64,000 bases of DNA. Source: Litorihabitans aurantiacus. GTDB taxonomy: Bacteria; Actinomycetota; Actinomycetes; Actinomycetales; Beutenbergiaceae. The stretch is from positions 1,054,001 to 1,118,000 of the forward strand of contig NZ_BSUM01000001.1 in the NCBI RefSeq assembly GCF_030161595.1, written 5' to 3'. A program made the position numbers and the translations under genes. Positions 45,381-54,747 of this stretch are shown here, in pieces. Each line of letters opens with the position of its first letter. Positions within the stretch are counted from its first letter, which is position 1. The notes below the pieces were generated by a model. That model saw only the letters and a list, made by a program, of their open reading frames with translations, had not been told where the DNA came from and made no database searches.

Positions 45381-47376
45381 TCAGCGCAGCGCGCTGCGCA
45401 GGGCCTGGCCGTACCTGGCGCCGACGGCGTCGTGACCCTGCTGCGACAGGTGCACGCCGTCGGCGTAGGAGTCGGCGACGTCGTCGCCCCACCCGGCCAC
45501 CGAGATCGTCCCGACCCCCAGGCTCGCGGCCTCCTGGGTCACCAGGCGGTCGACCTGCCTGCGCCGGTCGTGCTCCGGGCCGCTCCGGCTCATCACCCCG
45601 TTGACGACGATCGGGGAGTCCGGGTAGTGCGACCGCACCGTACCGACGAGCGCGCGCACCTGCTCGATGATCTGCTGGTCGGACCTGCCTCCGCCGGCGT
45701 CGTTCCCGCCCAGGGTCACGACGACGACGCCCGGGTCACCCTCGGGCAGGAGGACCCGTCCCGACGCGAGCGCGTCGGTCATCGACGTCCCGAGCTCACC
45801 ACCCACCGCGTAGCCGATCCCACCCCAGCTGCGCTCGACGAGGCGGTCGAACCCGGCCGCGCGGGCCCCGGTCTCCGGCCAGGACCGGTCGCCCGCGCAC
45901 TGCGAGTCGCACAGGAGGACCGCCGTCCCGGAGCCGATCTCCTCGTCCGAGGAGGTCCGACCGTCCCGGGTGATCGTCGTGCGCAGCTGCCACTGGACGT
46001 GGTGACCGCGCGGCGAGCTCCAGCCGTCCGACACGGGCCAGCCCGAGAGCGACGGGTCGCGCTGCCAGCTCGTGAAGCTCTCGTGGTCGACGACCTTCGC
46101 CCCGATCCCGGGGAACCAGGTGATCACGCCGCCGTCGAACAGCTGGTAGGACCCTCGTCCCTGCGCGACCTTCTCGCCGGTGGGCAGGCCGAGCGGCGAG
46201 TCCGGACCGCCGAGCTCGCTCCAGCGGGCGCGGATGTCACCGGGGGTCATCGCCGCCACGGTGCGGTGGTCGGAGGACCAGTAGAGGTCGCCGCCCTGGA
46301 AGGTCTGGGCGCTGCCGCCGGTGACGGCGGTCTCGCTCCCGGTCGGGTAGCCCAGGGCGCCGCCCTCGGTTCCGCGTGCCTGGTAGGCGGGCAGGAACCC
46401 CGTGCCCACCGGGTGGGTGCCGGCGTCGGGGGAGGAGAACAGGGTGCCGTTCTCGAACCGCTGCCACGAGCCGGCGCCGTCGGAGGCGGGGGAGGAGTCG
46501 TTGGTCGGCAGTCCGAGGTCGGAGTCGGGCCCCCCGCGGCCTCCCAGGTGCTCGCGATGTCCCCCGGGGTGACGGCGCCGACGACGTCGCCGTCGGTGGC
46601 TCGGTAGAGGCGTCCGCCCTGGAAGGTCTGGGCGCTGCCGCCGGTGACGGCGGTCTCGCTCCCGGTCGGGTAGCCCAGGGCGCCGCCCTCGGTTCCGCGT
46701 GCCTGGTAGGCGGGCAGGAACCCGGTGCCCACCGGGTGGGTGCCGGCGTCGGGGGAGGAGAACAGGGTGCCGTTCTCGAACCGCTGCCACGAGCCGGCGC
46801 CGTCGGAGGCGGGGGAGGAGTCGTTGGTCGGCAGTCCGAGGTCGGAGTCGGGCCCCCCGCGGCCTCCCAGGTCGTCGCGATGTCGCCGGGGGTGAGCGCG
46901 CTGACGGTGCCGTCGTCGCCGGTCCGGTAGAGGCGACCGCCCTGGAAGGTCTGGACGCTGCCGCCGGTGACGGTGGTCTCGCTCCCGGTGGGGTAGCCCA
47001 GGGCGCTGCGCTCGGCGCCGCGCGCCTGGTAGGCGGGCAAAAACTCGGTGCGCACCGGCTGGGCGCGGGTCTCCGACGACCACCAGACCGCCCCGCGCTC
47101 GAAGCTGCGCCAGGCCCCGGGGGAGCCACTGATCGCCACCAGGTCCTGCGTGGGGCGACCGAGTACACCCTGCGGTCCGCCGAGCTCGGTCCACAGCTGC
47201 TCGATGTCGTCCCGCGCGGTCGGCGACGTCGTGGCGGGCGCCGCGACGCCGGCCACCACCCCGGCGGTGACGAGGCAGGCGACGAGCGCGCGACGCAGCG
47301 CCGGGCGGTACCAGGACCGCCTCGTGGGTGCTGGTCGAGCCTCGACGGCGCCCCTCACCGCTGCCTGCCGTGCCAC
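45381..47376 (-). CDS. Secreted LGFP-repeat protein with C-terminal SGNH hydrolase (two probable base errors)
   Basis: A 665-residue protein after correction. A basic start and one hydrophobic segment (about residues 28-46) form a signal peptide or anchor. Several LGFP-type repeats of about 54 residues follow (to about residue 430), a wall-binding module in actinobacteria. The C-terminus is an SGNH/GDSL hydrolase: LLCDSQ (nucleophile Ser), GGND, and DGVHLSQQGH (Asp and His). The frame breaks twice at identical C6 runs, 46530-46535 and 46853-46858; one base added at each joins the parts. It follows the CDP-alcohol phosphatidyltransferase gene by 4 nt. Wall-linked esterase activity is likely but not shown. 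Confidence 0.87.
46291..46549. repeat. 259-bp direct repeat, copy 1
   Basis: Copy 1 of a segment encoding about 1.6 LGFP units; copy 2 is at 46614-46872. I find a single mismatch (near 46399), so the duplication is recent. The offset is 323 bp as given, or 324 bp (108 codons) if the missing base is restored. Confidence 0.85.
46614..46872. repeat. 259-bp direct repeat, copy 2
   Basis: Second copy of 46291-46549 within the LGFP-SGNH gene. A more diverged third copy begins near 46937. Confidence 0.85.
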
Positions 47377-47380
47377 GTGG

Positions 47381-47959
47381 TCAGGCCGCGGCGACCGGGC
47401 GCCGGGTACGACGGCGGGCCATCCCGCGCGCGTAACCGATCCCGGCCAGCACGTGACCGAACGCCCCGGCGTACATGAGCGCGAAGCCCAGCACGCCCAG
47501 CCAGGCGACGTCCGTGCCGGCGGCGACGATGAGGACGGGGAGGGCCAGGAGCAGCGCGCCGGTGCGCCACTTCCCGATGCGACTGACGTCGAGGTCCGGG
47601 GAGCCGCGGAACCAGAGGGTGGCCAGCACGGCGAGCGCGACGTCGACCGCGAGGATCACCGCGACCGGTCCCCACGGGATGATCCCTGCGACCACCATCG
47701 CCCCGCCCACGACGAGGATGGCGATGCGGTCGGCCACGGGGTCCAGGCGCTGTCCGAGCGTGCTCGTCTGCCGCAGGCGGCGCGCCAGGAAGCCGTCGAT
47801 CCAGTCCGACGCGCTCAGGAGCACGAGGGCGGCGAGCGCCCACCACATACGTCCCGTGAGCAGGAGCCAGACGACGAGGGGGAGCAGGACGACCAGTCGA
47901 CCGAACGAGATCACGTTGGGAACGGTCCACACGCGATTCTCGGTCAGGGGAACGGTCAC
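47381..47959 (-). CDS. CDP-alcohol phosphatidyltransferase family protein
   Basis: A 192-residue membrane enzyme that transfers a phosphatidyl group from CDP-diacylglycerol to an alcohol. The signature D-G-x2-A-R-x8-G-x3-D-x3-D is present as DWIDGFLARRLRQTSTLG (split) and QRLDPVADR. About five membrane segments. It could make phosphatidylglycerophosphate or another phospholipid; length and PNVISFGRL opening fit the PgsA-like group. Leaderless: TAGGAT (complement of 47966-47971) is 6 nt before the GTG. It heads a two-gene operon with the LGFP-SGNH gene. Confidence 0.9.
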   Translation of the reverse strand: MTVPLTENRVWTVPNVISFGRLVVLLPLVVWLLLTGRMWWALAALVLLSASDWIDGFLARRLRQTSTLGQRLDPVADRIAILVVGGAMVVAGIIPWGPVAVILAVDVALAVLATLWFRGSPDLDVSRIGKWRTGALLLALPVLIVAAGTDVAWLGVLGFALMYAGAFGHVLAGIGYARGMARRRTRRPVAAA

Positions 47960-47971
47960 CCGACGATCCTA

Positions 47972-48171
47972 GGGTGCGCCGCGCTCCGTCGGCTCCCCGC
48001 GCGCGAGATTCCGCGGTTCCGCCGGGGTGTCGCCGCTCCCGCCGGACCGGGGGTGGCGCAGGTCACCCGACCGCATGGTGAGATCCGCCGATCCGGTGCA
48101 GGGTTCTCCGGACGCGTGCGGCAGGGTCGTCGCGGCCGGATCGACCGGCTCCGCCCGAAGGAAGGCTCGTC
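47972..48171 (+). other. About 200-nt leader region of the metQNI operon
   Basis: This stretch separates a minus-strand operon from metQ. It is GC-rich and has several short self-complementary segments, but I cannot fit it to the conserved cores of the SAM-I, SAM-II or SAM-IV riboswitches. A ribosome site GAAGGAAGG precedes metQ. No clear promoter is visible. Confidence 0.4.
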
Positions 48172-49089
48172 ATGTCCCGCACGTCCCTGCGCCCGCTCGT
48201 CCTCGCCGTCGCCGCCGGGATCCTCATGATGAGCGCGTGCGCGGCACCCGGCTCGTCCACCGGCGGGGGTGCCTCGGACGGCGACGGCGACGCCGCGAAC
48301 GTGATCCGCATCGGCGTGGTGAACTCCGCCGACGAGCAGTGGCGCATCTTCACGGAGAAGGCGGCCGAGGAGGGTCTCACCGTCGAGCTGACCAACTTCT
48401 CCGACTACCAGCTCCCGAACCAGGGTCTGGACCAGGGCGAGCTCGAGCTCAACCAGTTCCAGCACCTGCAGTTCCTGGCGCGGTTCAACGTCGCCTCCGA
48501 CACGGACCTGACGCCGATCGGCGCGACGGCGGTCTACCCGCTCGGTCTGTACTCGCTCGAGCACGACAGCGTGGAGGACATCCCCGACGGCGCCCAGATC
48601 GCGATCCCGAACGACGAGACCAACCAGGCCCGGGCGCTGCTGGTGCTCCAGGAGGCGGGGCTGGTCGAGCTCGCCGACGGTGGTGACGCCTTCTCGACGG
48701 TGCAGGACGTCGTGGCCGAGGGTTCGCGCGTCACGGTGACACCGGTCGACGCCGCGCAGACCGCCATCGCGCTGCAGACCGGCAGCGTGGCGGCCTCGAT
48801 CATCAACAACGACTTCGTCGGCGACGCCGGGCTGAGCGCCGAGGACGCGGTCTTCAGCGACGACCCGAACGGCGAGGCCGCCGAGCCCTACATCAACGTC
48901 TGGGTCGCCTCCTCGGGCAACGCCGACGACGCCGACTACGCCACGCTGGTGGACATCTGGCACTCGCCCGAGGTCGAGGCCGCGGCCCAGGAGGACTCGG
49001 GCGGCACCGCGGTGTTCAAGGACAACTCCCCGGAGGAGCTCCAGGAGATCCTGGCCGGGATCGAGGAGGACCTGCGCGCGCAGGGCTGA
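48172..49089 (+). CDS. metQ: Methionine-binding lipoprotein, MetQ/NlpA family
   Basis: The substrate-binding part of a methionine ABC importer. The 305-residue protein has a lipoprotein signal ending in lipobox MSAC (Cys near residue 23). The NlpA fold is recognisable from IRIGVVNSADEQWRIF, NQGLDQGELELNQFQHL (split, the usual ALxxGxxDANxFQH region) and the IPND and NQARALLVLQEAGL segments. It lies first in metQ-metN-metI; family members bind D- or L-methionine. Confidence 0.92.
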   Translation: MSRTSLRPLVLAVAAGILMMSACAAPGSSTGGGASDGDGDAANVIRIGVVNSADEQWRIFTEKAAEEGLTVELTNFSDYQLPNQGLDQGELELNQFQHLQFLARFNVASDTDLTPIGATAVYPLGLYSLEHDSVEDIPDGAQIAIPNDETNQARALLVLQEAGLVELADGGDAFSTVQDVVAEGSRVTVTPVDAAQTAIALQTGSVAASIINNDFVGDAGLSAEDAVFSDDPNGEAAEPYINVWVASSGNADDADYATLVDIWHSPEVEAAAQEDSGGTAVFKDNSPEELQEILAGIEEDLRAQG

Positions 49090-49135
49090 GGCGGGTCGAG
49101 GAGGGCGGGGACGGCGGAAGGCGAGCAGCGGTCAC

Positions 49136-50209
49136 ATGGCAGAGGCGATCATCTCGTTGCGCGGGGTCTCGAAGGTGTTCCCGGGGCGACACGGGGCGGT
49201 GACGGCGGTCGACGCCGTCGACCTCGACGTGCACGAGGGCGAGATCTTCGGGGTCATCGGGTACTCCGGTGCGGGCAAGAGCACGCTGGTCCGGTTGATC
49301 AACGCGCTCGAGCGCGCGACCTCCGGGACGGTCACGGTGGCGGGCACCGAGCTGACGCGACTGAGCGAGCGGCGGCTGCGACCCGTGCGGGCCGGCATCG
49401 GGATGATCTTCCAGCAGTTCAACCTGCTGACCTCGCGCACCGTGGCCGGCAACGTCGGGTACCCGCTGCGGGTGGCCGGGGTGGGCCGGGCGGAGCGTCG
49501 GGCGCGCGTCGCGGAGCTGCTGGAGTTCGTCGGGTTGTCGGACAAGGCGAAGGTGTACCCGAACAAGCTCTCGGGCGGCCAGAAGCAGCGCGTCGGCATC
49601 GCCCGCGCGCTCGCGACGTCGCCCCGCATCCTGCTGGCCGACGAGTCGACCTCCGCCCTCGACCCCGAGACGACCGCGGACGTCCTGGCGCTGCTGCGGC
49701 GCGTCAACGCCGAGCTCGGCGTCACGATCGTCGTCATCACGCACGAGATGGAGGTGGTGCGCGCCCTGTGCCACCGCGTGGCGGTGATGGAGCGGGGGAG
49801 CGTGGTCGAGGTCGGTGACGCCTACCAGGTCTTCGCCGCTCCGGAGCACCCCGCGACGGCGCGGTTCGTCGGCTCGTCCCTCCACGACGTCCCCACGACG
49901 GAGGTGCTCGAGCGGCTGCGGCGCCGACACCCCGGCCGGCTGGTGCTGCTGCGGATGCAGGCCGACGGCGGGGCGTCGGGCTACCTCACCCGCACGCTGC
50001 GCGAGCACGGGGTCGAGGGCACGATCATCTTCGGCGGGATCACCGAGATCGGTGAGCGGCCGTTCGGCTCCCTGACGCTCGAGATCGTCGGGGAGGGCGC
50101 CGCCGTCGACAGGTTCGTGGCCGACGTGCGTGCGCGCGCCGGGGCGAGCGACCTCGGGACGGCGGCGGCGCCGCTCGCCCTCCCGGCGCACGCGGGGGTG
50201 GCGCGATGA
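49136..50209 (+). CDS. metN: Methionine importer ATPase with NIL domain
   Basis: A 357-residue ATPase. Walker A GYSGAGKST, signature LSGGQKQRVGIARAL, Walker B ILLADESTSALD and VVITHEMEVV are intact. The C-terminal NIL domain (about residues 270-345) binds methionine and inhibits transport when cytosolic methionine is high, so feedback control is built in. GTGA-type overlap with metI (ATGA: metI starts at 50206). Confidence 0.95.
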   Translation: MAEAIISLRGVSKVFPGRHGAVTAVDAVDLDVHEGEIFGVIGYSGAGKSTLVRLINALERATSGTVTVAGTELTRLSERRLRPVRAGIGMIFQQFNLLTSRTVAGNVGYPLRVAGVGRAERRARVAELLEFVGLSDKAKVYPNKLSGGQKQRVGIARALATSPRILLADESTSALDPETTADVLALLRRVNAELGVTIVVITHEMEVVRALCHRVAVMERGSVVEVGDAYQVFAAPEHPATARFVGSSLHDVPTTEVLERLRRRHPGRLVLLRMQADGGASGYLTRTLREHGVEGTIIFGGITEIGERPFGSLTLEIVGEGAAVDRFVADVRARAGASDLGTAAAPLALPAHAGVAR

Positions 50210-50861
50210 ACTGGGAGGAGAACGGCGACGCGTTCCTGCTCGCGCTCGCCCAGACCGGCTACATGGTCTGGTGGACGATGCTCGGCGGCGGTCTGCTGGG
50301 ACTCGTGCTCGGCGTCGGGCTCTACGTGACGCGCGCCGGCAACCTGCTGGGCAACCGCGGCGGATTCACGCTGCTGAACGTGTCGGTCAACATCATCCGG
50401 CCGATCCCGTTCATCATCTTCCTCACGGCGATCTACCCGCTGACCAAGGTCGTCGTCGGCACCACGCTCGGCACCGAGGCGGTGACGTTCGCGATGATCC
50501 TGATGGCGGGGTTCGCGTTCTCGCGCCTGGTCGAGCAGAACCTCGTCAACCTCGACCCCGGGGTGATCGAGGCGGCGCGGGCGATGGGTGCGGGCCCGTG
50601 GCGCATCATCGTCACGATCCTGATCCCCGAGGCGCTGGCGCCCCTCATCCTCGGCTACACGTTCCTCTTCGTGGGTGTGCTCGACATGTCCGCGATGGCT
50701 GGGTACGTGGGCGGCGGGGGATCGGCGACTTCGCCATCGTCTACGGCTACCGGCAGTTCGACTGGCCGCTGACGGCGTTCGTCGTCGTCGTGATCATCGC
50801 GATCGTGCAGGTCGCGCAGCTGCTGGGGAACGCGCTCGCGCGGCGGGCGCTGCACCGCTGA
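50206..50861 (+). CDS. metI: Methionine importer permease (one probable base error)
   Basis: A 218-residue permease after correction, with five membrane segments. The family core NIIRPIPFIIFL, and the ATPase-coupling loop with EAARAMGAGPWRIIVTILIPEAL (split) are clear. The frame breaks in the G5 run 50716-50720; one extra G joins MAGYVGGGGIGDFAIVYGYRQF (split), a conserved MetI ending. Length after correction is normal for the family. Confidence 0.9.
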
Positions 50862-50885
50862 TCCACCGGAGCCCTGACGACCGCC

Positions 50886-50912
50886 GCGCCGGCCGCTACG
50901 CTGCGCCGGCGC
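50886..50912. terminator. Weak hairpin between metI and tetR (convergent)
   Basis: GCGCCGG at 50886-50892 and CCGGCGC at 50906-50912 form a 7-bp stem with a 13-nt loop. The only structure in this 53-nt gap. Confidence 0.4.
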
Positions 50913-50914
50913 GG

Positions 50915-51499
50915 TCAGGGCAGCAGCGGGCCGGTCGTCCGGGTCATCGCGATCAGGGTGCGCCGCAGCTCGTCGTAGGCCCCGGCGTCGGTCCTGCTCC
51001 ACAGGAGGGCGCCCGTGGCGCCGTCGGCCGCCTTCGTGACGACCTGCACGCGCACCGGGTCGAGACCGTCGTCCTCGAGCCGGACGCGCCACGCCTCGTC
51101 GTCCATCCGGACGTGCTCCTCCACGCCCGGGCTGCTGCCGATCATGCCCATGAGCGTGACCTTCTCGCGGGCGCGCTCCCCGTCTGCGAGGTCGTCGAAA
51201 ACGGCGGCCACGTAGGCGCGTGCGAGCCTGCCGGGCTCACCCTCCGGCTCGGCCAGCAGCGCGTGCTCGACGGCGGCGTCGAACTCGGCGAGCAGGTGAC
51301 GCATGACGGCGACGAGCAGCTCCTCGCGCGTGGGGAAGTGGTGCAGGAGCCCACCCTTGGAGACCCCGGCGGAGCGGGCGATCACGTCCAGGCTCACGTT
51401 CACGCCCTGCCGGCTGATGGCGCCGCCGGCGGCCTCCAGCAGGCGGGCGCGGGTCCGGGCGGCGTCGCGGCGTGGTCCGGGCATCGGGCGGCTCCTCAC
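50915..51499 (-). CDS. TetR family regulator
   Basis: A 189- to 194-residue repressor. HTH region: RARLLEAAGG, then SLDVIARSAGVSKGGLLHHFP (split), the QacR-like type. The C-terminal domain belongs to the TetR_C_37-like group by its MGMIGSSPGVEEH segment, which I recall with less certainty. GTG 51499 and ATG 51484 are both possible starts. It is divergent from a DHA2 exporter, with a perfect 14-bp palindrome in the exporter promoter. Confidence 0.88.
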   Translation of the reverse strand: MRSRPMPGPRRDAARTRARLLEAAGGAISRQGVNVSLDVIARSAGVSKGGLLHHFPTREELLVAVMRHLLAEFDAAVEHALLAEPEGEPGRLARAYVAAVFDDLADGERAREKVTLMGMIGSSPGVEEHVRMDDEAWRVRLEDDGLDPVRVQVVTKAADGATGALLWSRTDAGAYDELRRTLIAMTRTTGPLLP

Positions 51500-51570
51500 G
51501 GGGCGGGCGCTGTCGGCGGGGTGGACGGCTGTGCGGCGGCCGGTGTGGCCGGACTCACCACCCTAGGGGG

Positions 51571-51601
51571 TTGAAACTGCTAACCGTCCAGACGGTAGGT
51601 T
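51571..51601 (+). promoter_or_regulatory. Promoter of the DHA2 exporter with internal TetR operator
   Basis: TTGAAA at 51571-51576 as -35 and TAGGTT at 51596-51601 as -10. The perfect palindrome ACCGTC-CA-GACGGT at 51583-51596 fills the spacer, a classic repressor position. The -10 lies 6 nt before the ATG, so the mRNA is leaderless. Confidence 0.7.
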
Positions 51602-51607
51602 AAAGCC

Positions 51608-53148
51608 ATGAGCACGACCGCCCTGCACCCGACCCCCGCCGCCCTGTCCGACGCCGCCCCCCGCGCCACCCGGCGCGACTGGTGGGGACTCGCCGTCCTG
51701 ATGCTCCCCGTGCTCATCGTCTCGATCGACAACACGGTGCTGAGCTTCGCGCTCCCGTACATCGCGCTGGACCTCCAGCCCACGGCGGCGACCCAGCTGT
51801 GGATCGTCGACATCTACCCGCTCGTGCTGGCCTCCCTGCTGGTGAGCATGGGCAACCTCGGCGACCGGATCGGGCGCCGCCGCCTCCTGCTGATCGGTGC
51901 CGTCGGGTTCGCGGCCGTCTCCGTGCTGGCCGCCTACGCGACGTCGGCGGAGATGCTGCTGGTCGCCCGCGCGCTCCTCGGTCTCTTCGGTGCGGCGCTG
52001 ATGCCGTGCACGCTGTCGCTGCTGCGCGGGATGTTCCACGACCGGACGCAGCGGCGGCTGGCGATCGCCGTGTGGGCGACCGGGTTCGCCGCGGGCGGTG
52101 CGATCGGCCCGGTCGTCGGTGGCTTCCTGCTCGAGCACGCGTTCTGGGGATCGATCTTCCTGCTGGCGCTGCCGTTCCTGCTGCCGCTGCTCGTGCTCGC
52201 ACCGATCCTCGTGCGCGAGTCGCGCGACCCCGCCCCGGGACGCTTCGACGTCGCGTCGATCCTGCTCTCGATGGCGACGTTCGCCCCGATCGTGTGGGGC
52301 ATCAAGCACCTGGCCACGGTCGGCGCCGACCTCGCGGGCGCGGCGGCGTTCGCCGTCGGGCTCGCGGCCGGGACCCTGTTCGTCCGTCGCCTCCTGCGCC
52401 AGCGCAACCCGCTGCTGGACGTGCGCCTCTTCGCCGTGCCCGCCTTCACGGGGTCGGTGCTGGTGAACCTGCTGAGCGTGTTCTCGTTCGTGGGGCTGCT
52501 GTACTTCCTCAGCCAGCACCTGCAGCTCGTGGTCGGGCTCGGTCCGATGCACGCGGGTCTGGTCCTGGTGCCGGGGACGGTGGCGATGATCGTGGGTTCG
52601 CTCCTGGTGGTGCGGATCGTCCGGCGCGTGCGCCCGGGTGTGCTGATGGCCTGCGGCCTGACGATGGCCGGGCTCGCGTACGTCGTGTTCGCCGTCACCG
52701 GCGGCCACGCGAGCCTGCCCGTCATCGCGGCGGCGTTCGCGGTGCTCAGCATCGGGATCGGCAGCGCCGAGACGCTGTCGAACGACATCATCGTGGCGGC
52801 CGTCCCGCCCGCGAAGGCCGGCGCCGCCTCGGCGGTGTCCGAGACCGCCTACGAGCTCGGCGCCGTCCTCGGCACGAGCGTCCTCGGTGGTGTGCTCGCC
52901 GCGAGCTACGCCGCGAACCTGGTGGTCCCCGCCGGGGTGGCGGCCGACGACGCCGCGCGGGCGGGGAGACCCTGGCCGGCGCGCTCACCGTCGCCGACGG
53001 CCTGCCCGCCGACGTCGGCGCGGTGCTCGCGGAGTCGGCGCGCGCGGCCTTCGACTCCGGTGTCGTGACGACGTCGCTCGTCGGCCTGGTGCTCGCCGCC
53101 GGCGCCGTCGTGCTCGCGCTGTCGTCCGTGCGCGGTCGTCAGGTCTGA
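51608..53148 (+). CDS. DHA2-family (EmrB/QacA-like) MFS exporter (one probable base error)
   Basis: A 513-residue 14-segment drug:proton antiporter after correction. The first segment carries VSIDNTVLSFALPYI, the DHA2 motif, and the motif A loop is GNLGDRIGRRRLL. Motif C-like GPVVGGFLLE is also visible. The frame breaks at the G4 run 52963-52966; adding one G joins the last two segments (GETLAGALTVADGLP and VLAAGAVVLALSSV). TetR control points to export of a toxic organic cation or similar compound. Confidence 0.88.
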
Positions 53149-53152
53149 GACG

Positions 53153-53719
53153 TCAGCGCGCGAGACCCTCGACGACCTCGGCGCGAGGCCAGGAGGCCAG
53201 CAGGTCCCCGGGCAGCAGGAGCTTGGACGTGCGCAGCCCGCTGCCGATCAGCGCCTCGCCCTCGGCGACGAGGGAGTCGAGCAGGATGCGGTAGCCCTCC
53301 GGCAGGCCGAGCGGCGTGATTCCACCGAACTCCATCCCCGAGTCGGCCACCGCCTGCTCGGTGGGCAGGAAGGACGCCTTGCGCACGTCGAGGAGGCGCT
53401 TGATCGTCGCGTTGACGTCGGCCCGGGTGGTCGCGCGCACGACGGCGGCGGCCACCCGCTCCTCGCCGGCGCGTCGGCCCCCGACCAGGACGCAGTTCGC
53501 GCTGATCGCCAGGTCGAGCCCGTAGGCGTCGGTGAGAGCCTGCGTGTCGGCGAGCTCGGGGTCGATGAGCGCCACGCGAACCTCTGTCGCAACGCGCGGT
53601 TCGTGCGCGGCCCACGCCTCGAGCGCCGCGCGCACCGGCGCGGCGACGGCGTCGGGGTGCTCGAGCGCCGGCGTCCAGTCGAGCGGGGCGGGGGTGGGGC
53701 GGTGGTCCTGATCCGTCAT
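53153..53719 (-). CDS. YbaK/EbsC-family aminoacyl-tRNA deacylase-like protein
   Basis: A 188-residue protein of the YbaK/ProX-like editing family. The domain (about residues 45-180) shows ANCVLVGGRRAGEE, the lysine in TIKRLLDVRKASF and GGITPLGLPEGYRILLD (the GGxxPxG loop). Members hydrolyse mischarged Cys- or Ala-tRNA. It is 17 nt downstream of the YbhB-like gene on the same strand and convergent with the exporter. Confidence 0.88.
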   Translation of the reverse strand: MTDQDHRPTPAPLDWTPALEHPDAVAAPVRAALEAWAAHEPRVATEVRVALIDPELADTQALTDAYGLDLAISANCVLVGGRRAGEERVAAAVVRATTRADVNATIKRLLDVRKASFLPTEQAVADSGMEFGGITPLGLPEGYRILLDSLVAEGEALIGSGLRTSKLLLPGDLLASWPRAEVVEGLAR

Positions 53720-53736
53720 CCCCCCAGCCTGCCCGA

Positions 53737-54263
53737 TCAGCGCTGGTAGGTCGCCGTGAGGGTCGCGCGTGCCAGGGTGCGGAACAGACCGGTGAACGCG
53801 ACCGCCGTCGGGCTCGCGTCGGGGTCGAGGTCGAGCGTGTCGACGTCGAGCGCGTGCACCGCGAACACGTAGCGGTGCGGCCGGTCGCCGACCGGGGAGC
53901 GGCGCCCGTGTACGCGTGCGACCCACCGTCGTTGCGCACGTGGAACGCGGCGCCCGGGAGCATGAGGTCGCTCGCGCCGGCGTCGGCCTCGAGCTCGGTG
54001 GTGTCGGCGGACAGGTCGAGCACGGTCCAGTGCCAGAAGCCGGCGGGCGTGGGGGCGTCGGGGTCGAAGCAGCTGACCACGAAGCTCTGCGTCTCGGGCG
54101 GGAAGCCGGACCACGCCAGGTGCGGGGAGCGATCACCCCCGTGCGCGACGAAGTCCTCCCCGAGGGGCGCGCCCTCGATGAGGTCCCGGCTCGTCAGCTC
54201 GAACGAGGGGACGGGCGGGAGCTGGTCGTAGGGGGCCGGCGCGACCGGTCGCGAGAGATCCAC
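53737..54263 (-). CDS. YbhB/YbcL (PEBP-like) protein (one probable base error)
   Basis: A 175-residue phosphatidylethanolamine-binding-like protein after correction. The family segments are FELTSRDLIEG, SPHLAWSGFP, the ligand-pocket FDPDAPTPAGFWHW and, after the break, HRYVFAVHALDV. The frame breaks at a run of four C on the coding strand (53894-53897); one extra base gives AAPPVGDRPHRY, the expected sequence. No signal peptide. Leaderless: TAGCCT (complement of 54270-54275) lies 6 nt before the GTG. Confidence 0.9.
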
Positions 54264-54329
54264 GCCGTCAGGCTAACCCCGCCGGGCCGAGCCCGCCGGG
54301 GGTGACCCACGACGCACGCCGAACCGCGG

Positions 54330-54353
54330 AAAAAGCCGGGTCGTCCGACCCGG
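54330..54353 (-). terminator. Intrinsic terminator, minus strand
   Basis: CCGGGTCG-TC-CGACCCGG (54336-54353) is a perfect 8-bp stem with a 2-nt centre; on the minus strand it is followed by GCTTTTT (complement of 54330-54335). This is the most textbook-like intrinsic terminator in the window. It would stop leftward transcription before ybhB. Confidence 0.7.
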
Positions 54354-54490
54354 AGGTCCGTAGGATGGAGTCATCACCCCGCGCGTCGACCTGGTCCGCT
54401 CGAGGTGGTCACCCCCTCGTCCACGCCCACCGGCGTGACATCGACGCGCGCCGCGAACCGGCGCCACGCACCACGGAAGGAGGTCAGACC

Positions 54491-54667
54491 ATGACGACCA
54501 CGCACCCGCGACCCGGGCACGGCCAGCGGTCTGCCGTCCGCCGCCTGCTCCGGACCCTGGGCGCCCCCGGCGCCGAGGCGTACCGCGACAGCATGCAGCG
54601 GCGCGAGCGGTACGCCGTCGGGCTGCTGAGCAGCTACGTCGCGCACCGCAGCGGCCACGAGCGCTGA
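54491..54667 (+). CDS. Small basic protein, 58 residues, unknown
   Basis: A short, Arg- and His-rich protein: a disordered first third, then a helical part (SAVRRLLRTLG and YRDSMQRRERYAVGLLSSYV in two pieces). I do not recognise a family. It is supported by an excellent ribosome site (GGAAGGAGG, 6 nt before the ATG), a -10-like TAGGAT at 54361-54366 and a strong terminator after the stop. No signal or membrane segment. Confidence 0.6.
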   Translation: MTTTHPRPGHGQRSAVRRLLRTLGAPGAEAYRDSMQRRERYAVGLLSSYVAHRSGHER

Positions 54668-54690
54668 GCACGCCGCCACCCGCACCTGCA

Positions 54691-54728
54691 CGAACGCCCC
54701 CGTCACCTCGCAGTGACGGGGGCGTTCG
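54691..54728. terminator. Bidirectional terminator, perfect 16-bp stem
   Basis: CGAACGCCCCCGTCAC at 54691-54706 pairs perfectly with 54713-54728 around a 6-nt loop. It lies between the 58-residue protein gene and the convergent aldo/keto reductase and can serve both. Confidence 0.85.
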
Positions 54729-54747
54729 CGTCCGTGGGGCCGGCGTC

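Noticed and set aside
47972-48171. Possible SAM riboswitch before metQ
   Set aside because: I could not find the conserved core of any SAM class; only generic GC-rich hairpins are seen. A covariance-model scan would settle it.
52963-53148. Truncated DHA2 exporter with a separate small C-terminal gene
   Set aside because: The downstream piece has no start or ribosome site and matches the last membrane segments; one added G restores one gene.
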